Below, piece by piece: positions 42,641 through 52,054 of a stretch of DNA of 64,000 nucleotides. The position numbers and the translations under genes were made by a program. The stretch's first letter is position 1. Every line of letters begins with the position of its first letter. The stretch is taken from the NCBI RefSeq assembly GCF_002021565.1, contig NZ_MSZX01000011.1, positions 27 to 64,026 of the forward strand, given 5' to 3'. Source of the stretch: Paenibacillus selenitireducens. GTDB taxonomy: Bacteria > Bacillota > Bacilli > Paenibacillales > Paenibacillaceae. The notes beneath the pieces were generated by a model that made no database searches, was not told the origin of the DNA, and was given only the letters and a program-made list of their open reading frames with translations.

Positions 42641-43989
42641 TCAAAACCCTATACGTTCGTATCATTTGCACATTTCTGGCCGTCATTATCTTCAGCCTGC
42701 TGTCTTCTATCTTTATAGGGCTCTTTCTATTCCAGAAAGAAATAGACCATACAGGACAGAACGATATGATTGCCGTCGGAGAGGAAATGATACGTCTCTA
42801 TGAACAAACAAGACCCGATGATCGGGATGCGTTCATCCAGCACATGGTGAAGATATCCGCCTATCCGATTCATATGTATGACGCATCCGGCAACGTAACT
42901 TTCTATGGTTTAGACGATACGGATAAACTCGAAATCCCACCGGAAGCGGTTCGGCAGGTGCTTCAGGGACAATATTATCGTTCTCCCGGTGAGGTAGATC
43001 AAACGTTCATCGGCCTTCCCTTTCCATTCGAAGGGGAGACGCATGCGATGTTTATGCAGTTTTCCCCACAGAACGAAAACCTCGTGAACCGGATGATGCT
43101 GCTTGTATTGCTGCTCGGCCTGTTAATTGGCAGCCTATGCATTCTCATTGCGGCCAGGTATTTGGTGAAACCGATCCAAGCCTTGACACAAGCGACCAAA
43201 AGACTTGCGAAGGGCGATTTCAACGTGGAAATTATAACGAAACGAGCGGACGAGATGGGAGCTTTGACGCAAAGCTTTAATGAGATGGCGTGCGAGCTGA
43301 AACAATTGGAGCAGATGAGGCAGGATTTCGTCTCGAATGTCTCTCATGAAATTCAAACCCCGCTTACGTCGATTTCAGGTTTTGCTATGGCGATGAAGCA
43401 TAGCCATTTGGTCGCAGAAGGCGATCGGAGTTATTACCTCGATATTATTATCGCGGAGAGCGGGCGATTATCCAGACTTAGTGATAATTTGCTGAAGCTC
43501 GCGTCCCTTGATTCGGAACATCATCCATTCGAAGCGATGACGTATAACATCGATGAACAGATCAGGCAAATCGTCGTGACTTGCGAGCCCCAATGGTCGG
43601 CCAAGGGCATTCGCGTCGAGTTAGAACTTACGGACGCTGTCAACATAACGGCAGATCAGGACCAGCTTAACCAAGTATGGATGAATTTACTCGGCAACAG
43701 CATCAAGTTTACCCCCGAGGGCGGGCATATCGAAATACGCATGACCCGTTCGGAGCATGAAATCATCGTCTCCATAACCGATTCGGGGGTTGGAATTGCA
43801 CCGGAGCAGCTCGAATATGTGTTCGAGCGGTTTTACAAAACGGACCGATCGCGGAACCGCAGCATCGGAGGAAATGGCCTAGGGCTTGCCATCGCGAAGA
43901 AAATCGTGACGCTTCATCAGGGAAGTATCGAGATGAAAAGTCAGGTGGGCCAAGGTACGACTGTGGTTGTTCGTTTGCCTATTCGATAG
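42637..43989 (+). CDS. Sensor histidine kinase
   Basis: A 450-residue membrane kinase. TM1 at residues 8-32, an extracytoplasmic sensor of about 120 residues, TM2 near 153-175, HAMP, the phospho-His in VSNVSHEIQTPLTSISG, then N, G1 and G2 boxes (DQLNQVWMNLLGNSIKFTPE, SITDSGVGIAPEQ, GGNGLGLAIAKKI). It overlaps the response regulator by ATGA. Together with the upstream serine hydrolase it may sense cell-wall damage or a beta-lactam-like signal; this is inference from gene order. Confidence 0.92.
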   Translation: MIKTLYVRIICTFLAVIIFSLLSSIFIGLFLFQKEIDHTGQNDMIAVGEEMIRLYEQTRPDDRDAFIQHMVKISAYPIHMYDASGNVTFYGLDDTDKLEIPPEAVRQVLQGQYYRSPGEVDQTFIGLPFPFEGETHAMFMQFSPQNENLVNRMMLLVLLLGLLIGSLCILIAARYLVKPIQALTQATKRLAKGDFNVEIITKRADEMGALTQSFNEMACELKQLEQMRQDFVSNVSHEIQTPLTSISGFAMAMKHSHLVAEGDRSYYLDIIIAESGRLSRLSDNLLKLASLDSEHHPFEAMTYNIDEQIRQIVVTCEPQWSAKGIRVELELTDAVNITADQDQLNQVWMNLLGNSIKFTPEGGHIEIRMTRSEHEIIVSITDSGVGIAPEQLEYVFERFYKTDRSRNRSIGGNGLGLAIAKKIVTLHQGSIEMKSQVGQGTTVVVRLPIR

Positions 43990-44107
43990 CGGTAAGGCGG
44001 TTGACGTTACCTTTGTTGAAATATGAGATCCGTTAAATATAGATTTTTGAATTCAATCATGAAAATACGGTTACTATCTGCCGGATCTGTGGTAAAATAG
44101 CGAAGGA

Positions 44108-44168
44108 CAATAACCCATACACAAACAATTGGAGAAGTAGGGAACGTATGAAAGCCCTGCTTCTTTTT
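44108..44168 (+). repeat. 61-bp direct repeat, left copy (contains a terminator)
   Basis: Aligns with 50844-50904 over 61 bases with about ten differences and no gaps. Both copies carry CAATTGGAGAAGTAGGGAAC followed by the hairpin partner CCCTGCTTCT. Confidence 0.8.
44133..44168 (+). terminator. Intrinsic terminator, upstream of the GNAT gene
   Basis: AGAAGTAGGG (44133-44142) pairs with CCCTGCTTCT (44155-44164) with one GU, followed by T4. It ends the kinase transcript or attenuates the next gene. Confidence 0.65.
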
Positions 44169-44214
44169 AATTTGGAGTTGTTAGGTGCAAGATATAACCA
44201 TAAGGAGATCAGGA

Positions 44215-44691
44215 ATGCCAACGATTATTGCAAAGCCGTTCGATCATGAAATGCAGAGATGTTTAAGTGAAATCACATCTGCTTATCATGCAGGGGAATT
44301 GAGTACGAAGGAACCATCGGAATTACCGGCGGAGATCTATATCATTGAGGCTGAGGATACGATGGTTGGATACGGCGTCGTGTGGGAATACGATAATGGG
44401 AAGCAGCTCATCCAGAAGGCGGAGCAAGATTATTTTAGCGCCGATGAGAAGTATTTAGAGAAGGACTTCTATATTGATATCAAAAATAAGAAGGACTTTG
44501 TCTTTATCGAAGCCCTGGATGTGCTCAAAGAATTTGAAAACAAAGGGTACGCAGCTTCCTTCGTGAACTGGCTCAAAGCGAAGTATCCAAGCAAAAAAAT
44601 GTATGTCTATACCCTGGATAAATCGCGGAATTTTTGGTTTAAGCAAAATTTTGAGGTTTTGGGAAGTACACCGTGGATGACCTATAATTAG
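44215..44691 (+). CDS. GNAT-like acetyltransferase
   Basis: A 158-residue GNAT-fold protein: IYIIEAEDTMVGYGVVWEY (strands 2-3), VFIEALDVLKEFENKGYAAS (motif A, with a weak E-N-K-G-Y-A loop) and VYTLDKSRNFWFKQNFEVLG (motif B). AAGGAG selects the ATG at 44215 over the upstream GTG. A decayed second copy of its middle part lies at 50929. Substrate unknown. Confidence 0.8.
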   Translation: MPTIIAKPFDHEMQRCLSEITSAYHAGELSTKEPSELPAEIYIIEAEDTMVGYGVVWEYDNGKQLIQKAEQDYFSADEKYLEKDFYIDIKNKKDFVFIEALDVLKEFENKGYAASFVNWLKAKYPSKKMYVYTLDKSRNFWFKQNFEVLGSTPWMTYN

Positions 44692-44740
44692 AGTAAAGAT
44701 AGGAATCACAAACAAATAAATTAAATCTAGGAGTGATCAT

Positions 44741-45049
44741 CTGAGAAAGCAAAAGCCCATGTCATTTGACGATCTGTTGAAAGAATTACAAGGACAAAAG
44801 TCGGTAGAAGAAGAGCAAAGAGAGGCGTCGCTTGAAGCATTGTTCAAAGAATCGTTCATGCGCGAACATTCTCGTTGTCAAAGTTTTGAGGAGTTTCTTG
44901 CGAAGGGGAACTTTCAAGTAAGCACGCGGGAAGATATCGATAACCTGCCTGAAGAGCTGTTCGATCGCCATGTTGCAAGAGAGACGGATTTCCCGAATTG
45001 GACATCCATGCTGAATACAGCGACTTCGGCACATAACGGCAGAGCGTAA
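44741..45049 (+). CDS. Small hypothetical protein with probable CTG start
   Basis: The frame gives 102 residues if translation starts at CTG 44741, which lies 7 bases after AGGAG; the first ATG (44759, 96 residues) is 25 bases from that site. The product is acidic and helical (MSFDDLLKELQGQKSVEEEQ) with a conserved-looking tail DFPNWTSMLNTATSAH. No family recognised. It lies 49 bases after the GNAT gene and likely shares its transcript. Confidence 0.6.
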   Translation: MRKQKPMSFDDLLKELQGQKSVEEEQREASLEALFKESFMREHSRCQSFEEFLAKGNFQVSTREDIDNLPEELFDRHVARETDFPNWTSMLNTATSAHNGRA

Positions 45050-45120
45050 GGCGAATTTGAATGCAGTGTAAGAATATGAAGAGGGCCTGGGGTTAACAAC
45101 ACTCCGTGCTTTCGTAGATG

Positions 45121-45153
45121 AGGTCAGCCAGATCATTCTGGTTGGCCTTTTTG
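45121..45153 (+). terminator. Intrinsic terminator
   Basis: AGGTCAGCCAGA pairs with TCTGGTTGGCCT (two GU pairs) around TCAT, followed by T5. A related right arm, CTGGTTGGCC plus T run, reappears at 51297. Confidence 0.8.
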
Positions 45154-45271
45154 TATGATAAGTTTAGAAAAATACCGATTTCTACGCTACTCCTATGATC
45201 TTTTTATCTCCGTTGTACCATGCTATGATGATAATTAAGTAAAAATATAGAAACATAGTGGAGAATAACCA

Positions 45272-45967
45272 ATGAATCGACCAAGGAAAATACTCGTGAT
45301 TGAGGATGAAAAAGATATTTCGCGTGTTTTAAAAGATTACTTAACAAATAACGGATATGAGGTTTTTGTGGCAGAGAACGGCCAGGAAGGCTTGAAACTA
45401 ATAGATACCTTGTCTCCCGATTTTATTATTCTGGATATCATGCTTCCGGATATGGACGGGATTGAGCTTTGTCGCCAAACTCGCGAGGCATACAACACGC
45501 CGATTCTTATATTAAGCGCTAGAGGCAGCGATACGGATAAGGTGCTTGGACTCGGATTTGGGGCTGATGACTATATGACGAAGCCGTTTTCTCTCAGTGA
45601 GCTCGTTGCTAGAATCAACGCCCATTTGCGGAGAGAGAGCATGGATAGTAGACCCAAGCACGATGAATTGCTGCAGTTTGGGAGCCTGATCATTGATAAG
45701 AAAGCCTACAAGGTAACTATAGAAGGTGAAGAAATATCGTTATCGGCGAAAGAATTTGAACTGTTGTATTACTTATCCAAGCATAAAAATCAAGTGTTCT
45801 CGAAAAGCCAACTATTAGATGCGATATGGGGATACGACACGTATGGAGATGAAAGTACTATAACCGTCTATATTCGAAGATTACGAGAGAAGCTGGAGTC
45901 CGACCCCTCCAATCCAACGTATATCAAAACGGTATGGGGCGTTGGCTATAAATTCAGCTTAGATTAA
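45272..45967 (+). CDS. OmpR/PhoB-type response regulator
   Basis: A 231-residue regulator with receiver EDEKDISRVLKDYL, phospho-acceptor in FIILDIMLPDMDG, TKPFSLSEL, and a winged helix ending TYIKTVWGVGYKF. It is followed after 20 bases by its kinase and then by an ABC exporter, so it probably controls that exporter. Confidence 0.93.
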   Translation: MNRPRKILVIEDEKDISRVLKDYLTNNGYEVFVAENGQEGLKLIDTLSPDFIILDIMLPDMDGIELCRQTREAYNTPILILSARGSDTDKVLGLGFGADDYMTKPFSLSELVARINAHLRRESMDSRPKHDELLQFGSLIIDKKAYKVTIEGEEISLSAKEFELLYYLSKHKNQVFSKSQLLDAIWGYDTYGDESTITVYIRRLREKLESDPSNPTYIKTVWGVGYKFSLD

Positions 45968-45987
45968 GTCTGGGGATGGAGAATTCC

Positions 45988-47421
45988 ATGTATGTAAGCA
46001 GTTGGTTAAAAAAGTGGATTAGCGCAATAGGAATATGTCTAGTCATCGTGATCGGGTGTGGTGCGTACATGCTGTGGAGCGGGAAAGAGGCACAGGTCTA
46101 CACGAATGATGTCATGAATCAAGTGCGTATCCAGGTTAACGATATGTTGTTATTTCTTGAAGAAAATCATAGAGCGATGGCTAGCGATGCGTCGATGCGG
46201 GAGACCTTGCGGAAAATGAGCGAAAATAAGGGTGTAAGCCTTTTGTTTTCAGAGTTAGACGGCAAGGTTATTTTTCATTCTTCCCCTAAGAAGTCAATTC
46301 AGACCATCGATGTGAAGACTTCGCTTCATTATGATGTATATCGATCTAGCTTAGATCACGATTTTTTCAAAATGGCCTTTCCTGTCATCAGCCAAGAAAC
46401 GCAAGCACAAATCGGAAATGCTATTTTTACAGTGCCGGCAGCACGGGTCATTCATGAACAATCGCATGATATCCCCTTCTTTCCTTTTGTCCTGATGATA
46501 TTATGTGTACTGATGTTCCTTCTCCTGCTATGGCTTCTTAGAAATAAAATCAACAAGGATACCATCCGGCCTATACATAAATTAAAAGACTATTCGGAAG
46601 CCATCTTGAAAGGGGATTATGAGCATAAAGCGGAGTATGGGCGCATGGATGAAATCGGAGAAGTCTACGCCATGTTCGACCAAATGAGGCTGGAAATTAT
46701 GCATCTGAGCAAACGAAGAGATGAGCAGGATAAAGCGCAGAAAGAGCTGATTTCGAATCTATCCCATGAACTCAAGACGCCTCTTACAACGGTACAAGCC
46801 TATCTAGAAGCCATACGTGCAGGCATTTGTCCGGATATGAATTCGGTGATGGAATATGTTCAAGTGATGCAGACCAACACACACAAAATGACCGTGCTAG
46901 TGGATGATCTGCTCCTGCATGCATTAAGAGAATTGGAGCAAATTTCAGTCTGCCTAACAGAGCAGTATAGTAAAGATATCCTGTCACAGATGATTATGCC
47001 GATAGGTCATTCCGTTCGTACGGCTGGGATTACATTTATCGCGCCTGCAGTGATCCCGAATGTGCTAATCAACGTGGACGCCAACAGACTGGAACAGGTC
47101 ATCTCCAATTTGATTGCGAATGCCTTGAAGCATACGTCCCCAGGAGATTCCATCCGAATTGGCATGGAACAGGAGCTGGATCAGTTAACCGTCACGATCG
47201 CAGATACAGGGAAAGGGATTCTTCCGCAGGATATGCCGTTTATTTTTGAACGTTATTTTAAAGGACAGGTGAACAACCATTCCGGTAAACAACAAAATGG
47301 GGGCTCAGGATTGGGCTTGTCCATATGCAAATATATCATTGAAGCGCACGAGGGCTCGATTTCATTCAAAAGTATACCAGGGCGGGGAACCACTTTTTAT
47401 TTTTCCATTCCACTATGCTAA
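45988..47421 (+). CDS. Sensor histidine kinase
   Basis: A 477-residue kinase. TM1 at about 10-30, an outer domain of about 130 residues, TM2 (FFPFVLMILCVLMFLLLLWL), HAMP, phospho-His in ISNLSHELKTPLTTVQAYLE, ATP-binding boxes RLEQVISNLIANALKHTSPG, IADTGKGILP and GGSGLGLSICKYI. The ATG at 45988 is 6 bases after GGAG; the upstream ATG at 45976 has a poorer site. Gene order with an ABC exporter suggests peptide- or envelope-stress sensing. Confidence 0.92.
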   Translation: MYVSSWLKKWISAIGICLVIVIGCGAYMLWSGKEAQVYTNDVMNQVRIQVNDMLLFLEENHRAMASDASMRETLRKMSENKGVSLLFSELDGKVIFHSSPKKSIQTIDVKTSLHYDVYRSSLDHDFFKMAFPVISQETQAQIGNAIFTVPAARVIHEQSHDIPFFPFVLMILCVLMFLLLLWLLRNKINKDTIRPIHKLKDYSEAILKGDYEHKAEYGRMDEIGEVYAMFDQMRLEIMHLSKRRDEQDKAQKELISNLSHELKTPLTTVQAYLEAIRAGICPDMNSVMEYVQVMQTNTHKMTVLVDDLLLHALRELEQISVCLTEQYSKDILSQMIMPIGHSVRTAGITFIAPAVIPNVLINVDANRLEQVISNLIANALKHTSPGDSIRIGMEQELDQLTVTIADTGKGILPQDMPFIFERYFKGQVNNHSGKQQNGGSGLGLSICKYIIEAHEGSISFKSIPGRGTTFYFSIPLC

Positions 47422-47519
47422 TCCACGCTGTAATACTTTATTAATAAATTGATAAGCAGCCTGCAAGAAATGCCCTTTACAATGACGAATATACTGAAAT
47501 TGCAGGAGGGCATTAGTGA

Positions 47520-48287
47520 ATGACAGCCAAAAAAACGGAGATCCATGCAACAAACCTCTGTAAAACCTATTCTACCAGTAGCGAACAATACCATGCCATT
47601 CGAAATCTGGATATCGAAATTTACCAAGGGGACTTTACGGTCATCATGGGGAATTCCGGTTCCGGAAAATCTACATTGCTCTATCTTCTTAGCGGACTGG
47701 ACAGCGTGACGGCAGGAGAGGTGTATTATCAAGAACAACGCATTGATACGTATAGCGAAAAGGAAATGGCAGACTTCAGGGCACGGCGAATTGGATTTAT
47801 TTATCAAGGTATCAATTTGGTGCCTGATCTCACTTTTTTGGAAAATATCGCATTGCCAGGCTATATCGCCGGCAATAAGAAAAATGAAGTAAAGGAAAAG
47901 GCACTTTCGCTGATGGAAGCTGTGAAAATCGAGAACCTATACAATCGCTTGCCAGCGCAAGCTTCAGGGGGACAGCAGCAGCGGGCAGCCATTGCAAGAG
48001 CGCTGATTAATGCGCCGGAGATCATTTTTGCCGATGAGCCGACAGGCAGTTTGAATTATGACCAAGGCGTCGCGATATTGGATATTTTGACGACCATGAA
48101 TCGGCAGGGGCAATCCGTCGTTATGGTTACGCATGATATCAAAGCGGCTTGCCGAGCCGATCGGCTCATTTTTATTCGAGACGGCAAAATTGGCGGCATT
48201 CTAGAATTTGATAAATACCAATCAGACAATGACGATATTCAGAACAGAGAAAATATTATATTTTCGTATGTTTCAGGAAAGGAGTAA
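47520..48287 (+). CDS. ABC transporter ATPase (LolD/MacB-type)
   Basis: A 255-residue ATPase: Walker A GNSGSGKST, Q-loop IYQGINLVPDLT, signature ASGGQQQRAAIARAL and Walker B IIFADEPTGSL. The EPTGSLNYD style belongs to the family that works with FtsX-like permeases. GCAGGAGG precedes the ATG. It pairs with the permease six bases downstream. Confidence 0.93.
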   Translation: MTAKKTEIHATNLCKTYSTSSEQYHAIRNLDIEIYQGDFTVIMGNSGSGKSTLLYLLSGLDSVTAGEVYYQEQRIDTYSEKEMADFRARRIGFIYQGINLVPDLTFLENIALPGYIAGNKKNEVKEKALSLMEAVKIENLYNRLPAQASGGQQQRAAIARALINAPEIIFADEPTGSLNYDQGVAILDILTTMNRQGQSVVMVTHDIKAACRADRLIFIRDGKIGGILEFDKYQSDNDDIQNRENIIFSYVSGKE

Positions 48288-48293
48288 CACGCG

Positions 48294-50705
48294 ATGAATG
48301 CGGTGTGGACTCTTTTTCGATCGAACCTAAGAACAAAGAAGGTACAAAACGTACTTACAACGGTGCTCATTCTGTTATCTACGTTACTGCTGGCAACCGC
48401 CATGATTGTCATCTCAAATACGCAAAATTTGTTCTCAGACATGCATAGCCAAACCAACGGTTCTCATCAAATGTTGATGTTAGAAAATGGCTTGCATGAT
48501 CCGAAATCAGTTAAGCAGTGGTGGGATGTGCAGCAGGGGGTTACGGCATCCGAGATGATACCGTATCGTAATTTATCCGGAATCACCCATCACGGCAAGG
48601 AAATGAATAATATTTATATGTTCATGATGGACACGCCCCAGCTTCCCATTACGGTTGATAAGCTGATCGGGGCGCAGGGGAATGTCGGAAGCGCGCCCGA
48701 GGCCGGAACCATCTGGATACCAACTTCGCTTTCGTATTCCAATGGAATTGCAGTAGGCGATACAGTAGGCTTTAAAACAGGCAAGAGCACATTTGAGTTG
48801 AAGGTAGCGGCTGTTGTCGTAGATATGCCTTTTGGAGCTCCTTTTACAAGAAACGCTCGCATCTGGATGAATACGCAGGATTATAAGGAGCTGCTTCAAC
48901 CATTACAGGGTAAAGACAAGTACATGATGGGGCTTCGGTTTGATAATTACGATACAAACACACAATATTGGGAGCGCTTCGAGCAGCAGCTCAGAACCCC
49001 ATACCTTGAATCTAAAATGGAGTTCGAATCGATATCCTCATTCTATTTGATCATGAATAAAGTGATCGGATTCGTTATGATTTTCCTCGGAGCTGTTATG
49101 CTGCTTGTGGCTCTATTCACGATTGGGTTCACGATTTCCGACGCCATACTAGCTAATTACCGAACGATTGGGGTGCTGAAATCTTGTGGGTTATCTTCCT
49201 TCGGAATCATTGGAACCTACATAGCGCAATATGCATTTCTTTCGATCATCGGGATCATCCCCGGGTTAATTTCCAGCCAATTTTTATCTAAAGTAATTGT
49301 GGAGAGCTCGTTGTCATCGTTGAAAACAAACCGTTCAGAGCTATCGGTGCAAGGGGATTTTACGGCTATCATAGTGGGAGTTTCTGTACTCGCCCTAGTC
49401 ATTCTATGTGTGTTGTTCTATGCCAATAAAGCCCGTTCCGTACAGCCCGTGCAAGCGATCCGATATGGCATGTCTGAATTGGACAGCAACAAATCGACAA
49501 GGCGTTTACGTTGGAATGGGCATCACCCGGTTGGATTCGATCGTCTTCCCGTTACGTTCGTCATTGGTCTGCGTAACCTGCTGAAAAATGTGAAAGGTTC
49601 TATTCTCACGTTGCTTCTTACCGTGATAACATCTGCCGTGCTTGTATTCGGATTTGTGTTTTTATTTAGCATTCATTCGATTCAACAAACGGCGCCATCA
49701 TGGGGATATGACAATTCACATATTGCGGTAGATGTCTTTAATAAAGCAGCTTTATCACACACTCATTTTGAAGAAGATATGCTGTCCGATCCAAGAATCA
49801 AAAATTTTGGATGGATTGGGGAGGCGACGGGCGTGATTCCGTCAGAACCATCCGAGCGTCCCGGCATTTCGGATACGCCATCCATGAATGTACATCTCGG
49901 TGTTGCTGATGGGAGCTATGATGATTTGGGGTATACCACATTAAAAGGGAACAACCCCCGTCTTGCGAACGAAATCGCTATTGGTGTCAACGTATCCAAG
50001 AAGCTTAACAAAGATGTTGGTGATATGATCACGGTATACATCAATGGAAAAAAGCATTCGCTCCTCGTTACGGGCATTTATCAAGCCATCGCCAACATGT
50101 CCTATTCCGCAAGAATAACGGCCGATGTGTTCAAGGAGGATCATCTGGATTACAGTAATGCAGCAATATGTCTTATCAACCTGCATGATAGTGGTCTATC
50201 TGATCAAGTGGCAAAGGATATCAATAGGAAATATAAAGAGGCACTCTCTGCAGTAACACAGAAAGCCCTATTGGATTCCGTATATAAGGAGGCCGTCGAC
50301 CTGCTTATCATGCCAATGAGCATCATGGGATTATTATTTATTGTGGTCACCTGCATCATTATTTACATCACTTGTCGCATTACGATAAGAAAAGAAAGCA
50401 AAACCTATGGCATTTACAAATCGCTCGGCTTGACATCGAATAGGATTAGAGCCTCCTTAACCCAAGGGATCGTTGCCTTATCCGTTATCGGCGCGTTACT
50501 AGGCATAGGCGTCGGAGTATACGTCCTGCCTATGCTGCTGGAGAATATACTATCCTATTATGGGATCTTGGAAGTGCCTCTTATTATGCATTGGGGCGGT
50601 ATTATGGCAGCTGCCTTCGCAAGCATCGTATCGACTGGAATAGGTTCTTGGCTATCATCCAGAGTCATCGCCAAAACATCCCCCCGTATATTGGTGATTG
50701 AGTAA
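48294..50705 (+). CDS. FtsX-like ABC permease
   Basis: An 803-residue permease with two FtsX domains. One N-terminal helix (VLTTVLILLSTLLLATAMIV), a long outer domain, three helices near residues 260-390 (with ANYRTIGVLKSCGLS), a central helix near 435-455, a second outer domain, and three C-terminal helices (YGIYKSLGLTSNRIRASLTQ). It belongs to the MacB/YknZ-like mechanotransmission class, which exports peptides or lipoproteins or confers peptide-antibiotic resistance. Operon with ATPase, kinase and regulator. Confidence 0.9.
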   Translation: MNAVWTLFRSNLRTKKVQNVLTTVLILLSTLLLATAMIVISNTQNLFSDMHSQTNGSHQMLMLENGLHDPKSVKQWWDVQQGVTASEMIPYRNLSGITHHGKEMNNIYMFMMDTPQLPITVDKLIGAQGNVGSAPEAGTIWIPTSLSYSNGIAVGDTVGFKTGKSTFELKVAAVVVDMPFGAPFTRNARIWMNTQDYKELLQPLQGKDKYMMGLRFDNYDTNTQYWERFEQQLRTPYLESKMEFESISSFYLIMNKVIGFVMIFLGAVMLLVALFTIGFTISDAILANYRTIGVLKSCGLSSFGIIGTYIAQYAFLSIIGIIPGLISSQFLSKVIVESSLSSLKTNRSELSVQGDFTAIIVGVSVLALVILCVLFYANKARSVQPVQAIRYGMSELDSNKSTRRLRWNGHHPVGFDRLPVTFVIGLRNLLKNVKGSILTLLLTVITSAVLVFGFVFLFSIHSIQQTAPSWGYDNSHIAVDVFNKAALSHTHFEEDMLSDPRIKNFGWIGEATGVIPSEPSERPGISDTPSMNVHLGVADGSYDDLGYTTLKGNNPRLANEIAIGVNVSKKLNKDVGDMITVYINGKKHSLLVTGIYQAIANMSYSARITADVFKEDHLDYSNAAICLINLHDSGLSDQVAKDINRKYKEALSAVTQKALLDSVYKEAVDLLIMPMSIMGLLFIVVTCIIIYITCRITIRKESKTYGIYKSLGLTSNRIRASLTQGIVALSVIGALLGIGVGVYVLPMLLENILSYYGILEVPLIMHWGGIMAAAFASIVSTGIGSWLSSRVIAKTSPRILVIE

Positions 50706-50843
50706 AGCGGCTATTCAACATGTTGTAGAGCTTAGCAGAGGAGAATTTCCATAGAGCATTCGTAGAGCTTTATGGAAGCATGTCGTCACGATTTGATCCT
50801 GAAGCTGTATTGATGGGTGCTTCACGTATGGGGGAAATCGAGT

Positions 50844-50904
50844 CAATAATCCATATACAATCAATTGGAGAAGTAGGGAACGAATGGACACCCTGCTTCT
50901 TTTT
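50844..50904 (+). repeat. 61-bp direct repeat, right copy (contains a terminator)
   Basis: Counterpart of 44108-44168. Hairpin arms AGAAGTAGGG (50869-50878) and CCCTGCTTCT (50891-50900) are followed by T7, so it can end the exporter transcript. Confidence 0.8.
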
Positions 50905-50928
50905 TTTGAGACGAAATGCGTGACATAG

Positions 50929-50985
50929 AACAATAAGAGGGATTTTGTCTTTATCGAAGTATTGAATCTCCTGAAAGAATTTATC
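50929..50985 (+). pseudogene. Relic of a second copy of the GNAT gene at 44215
   Basis: Nineteen codons read NNKRDFVFIEVLNLLKEFI, matching NKKDFVFIEALDVLKEFEN of the intact gene. The flanks have lost similarity except for the terminator repeat upstream. Confidence 0.75.
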
Positions 50986-51220
50986 TATCATTTGTGTAAT
51001 ATTGTATTTTTTTATAAATCTCATAACCGTAAGTGTCTGGATCTATGCGATTGAACAATTGAATACGATTTATATTGCCAGACTGATCATTGTATTGGAC
51101 AACGACGTTTGATAGCATAGGCGTTTCATCATTTATTGAATATTTAATAATGTTAAATAACCGTCTATCACCCCATATCCAGTCTATCCTCACATGGGCA
51201 TGATTTCCAGCTTGTCCCAT
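50981..51220 (-). pseudogene. Protein-like fragment of unknown family, probably N-truncated
   Basis: From the only ATG the frame gives 79 residues (HVRIDWIWGDRRLFNIIKYS, NVVVQYNDQSGNINRIQLFN, DPDTYGYEIYKKIQYY). The coding look is strong and the frame continues sensibly 12 codons upstream of that ATG to a TAA, with no ribosome site. It appears to be the C-terminal piece of a longer gene; family not recognised. Confidence 0.45.
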
Positions 51221-51448
51221 ACTTGAAGAAAGACTTTTAGCTGATAGATTCTCAAAATTGTTTTAGCCGGGTTTTCTCATTCAAGAACTCCTTCATCTGG
51301 TTGGCCTTTTTTTATGACAATTTTAGGGCTGCTACCCGTTCGAACTAAGCATAGAATAATGGTTTACAATTTATCCCTATTGCTGTAGTATCTAATTTAA
51401 TAAATATCTAATTTAAATGTTGTTAAATTTGTGGTTTGAAGGGGGCGT

Positions 51449-52054
51449 ATGAATTTGCAATTGGATAAGGTGGTCAACTATCATAAGGCACTTGCAGACC
51501 CTACGAGAATCAAGATGTTAATACTGCTTGCTGACGGAGAGCTGAATGGTCAAGTATTGGCAGAAAAGCTGTATGTAACACCTGCAACGATAACTCACCA
51601 TGCTACAAAACTGCGCGAAGCTAGTCTAATCAATGAGCGAAGAGATAAGAATACGATTTATTTTTCATTAAATGACTACTTTATCAAAAATAATGCCAAC
51701 GCTACAGCAAATCTAATCTACAGATCGGCCGATGCAGGAATGAGTGACTTAGGTGATAACCATAAGCGATTGAAGGAGTCCGTCCTCAAAAATTTCTTTA
51801 CAGCCGAAGGGAGATTGAGAAGTATCCCTGTTCAGCTGAAGAAGAAGCTCATTGTATTCGAACAATTGATCTCGAAGTTAGATAAGGGACGGAAGTATAG
51901 CGAGAAGGAAATCAATGAATTTATAAAAAGTTATCACGATGATTTCGCAACGATCCGTAGGGAATTCATTATGCACCAATACATGTTCAGGGAGAATGAA
52001 ATCTACGAATTAAACCCGCCGGAAATGTGGGCAAGTTGGGAGGCTCTTGCATGA
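51449..52054 (+). CDS. ArsR-type winged-helix regulator with DUF2087 domain
   Basis: A 201-residue regulator. Residues 10-75 are an ArsR HTH (KALADPTRIKMLILLADGEL, VTPATITHHATKLREASLI). Residues 120-190 are DUF2087 (RLRSIPVQLKKKLIVFEQLI, YSEKEINEFIKSYHDDFATI, RREFIMHQYMFRENEIYEL). GAAGGGGG precedes the ATG. It overlaps the next gene by ATGA and so is translationally coupled to it. No metal-binding Cys pair is seen, so it probably senses something other than metal. Confidence 0.85.
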   Translation: MNLQLDKVVNYHKALADPTRIKMLILLADGELNGQVLAEKLYVTPATITHHATKLREASLINERRDKNTIYFSLNDYFIKNNANATANLIYRSADAGMSDLGDNHKRLKESVLKNFFTAEGRLRSIPVQLKKKLIVFEQLISKLDKGRKYSEKEINEFIKSYHDDFATIRREFIMHQYMFRENEIYELNPPEMWASWEALA

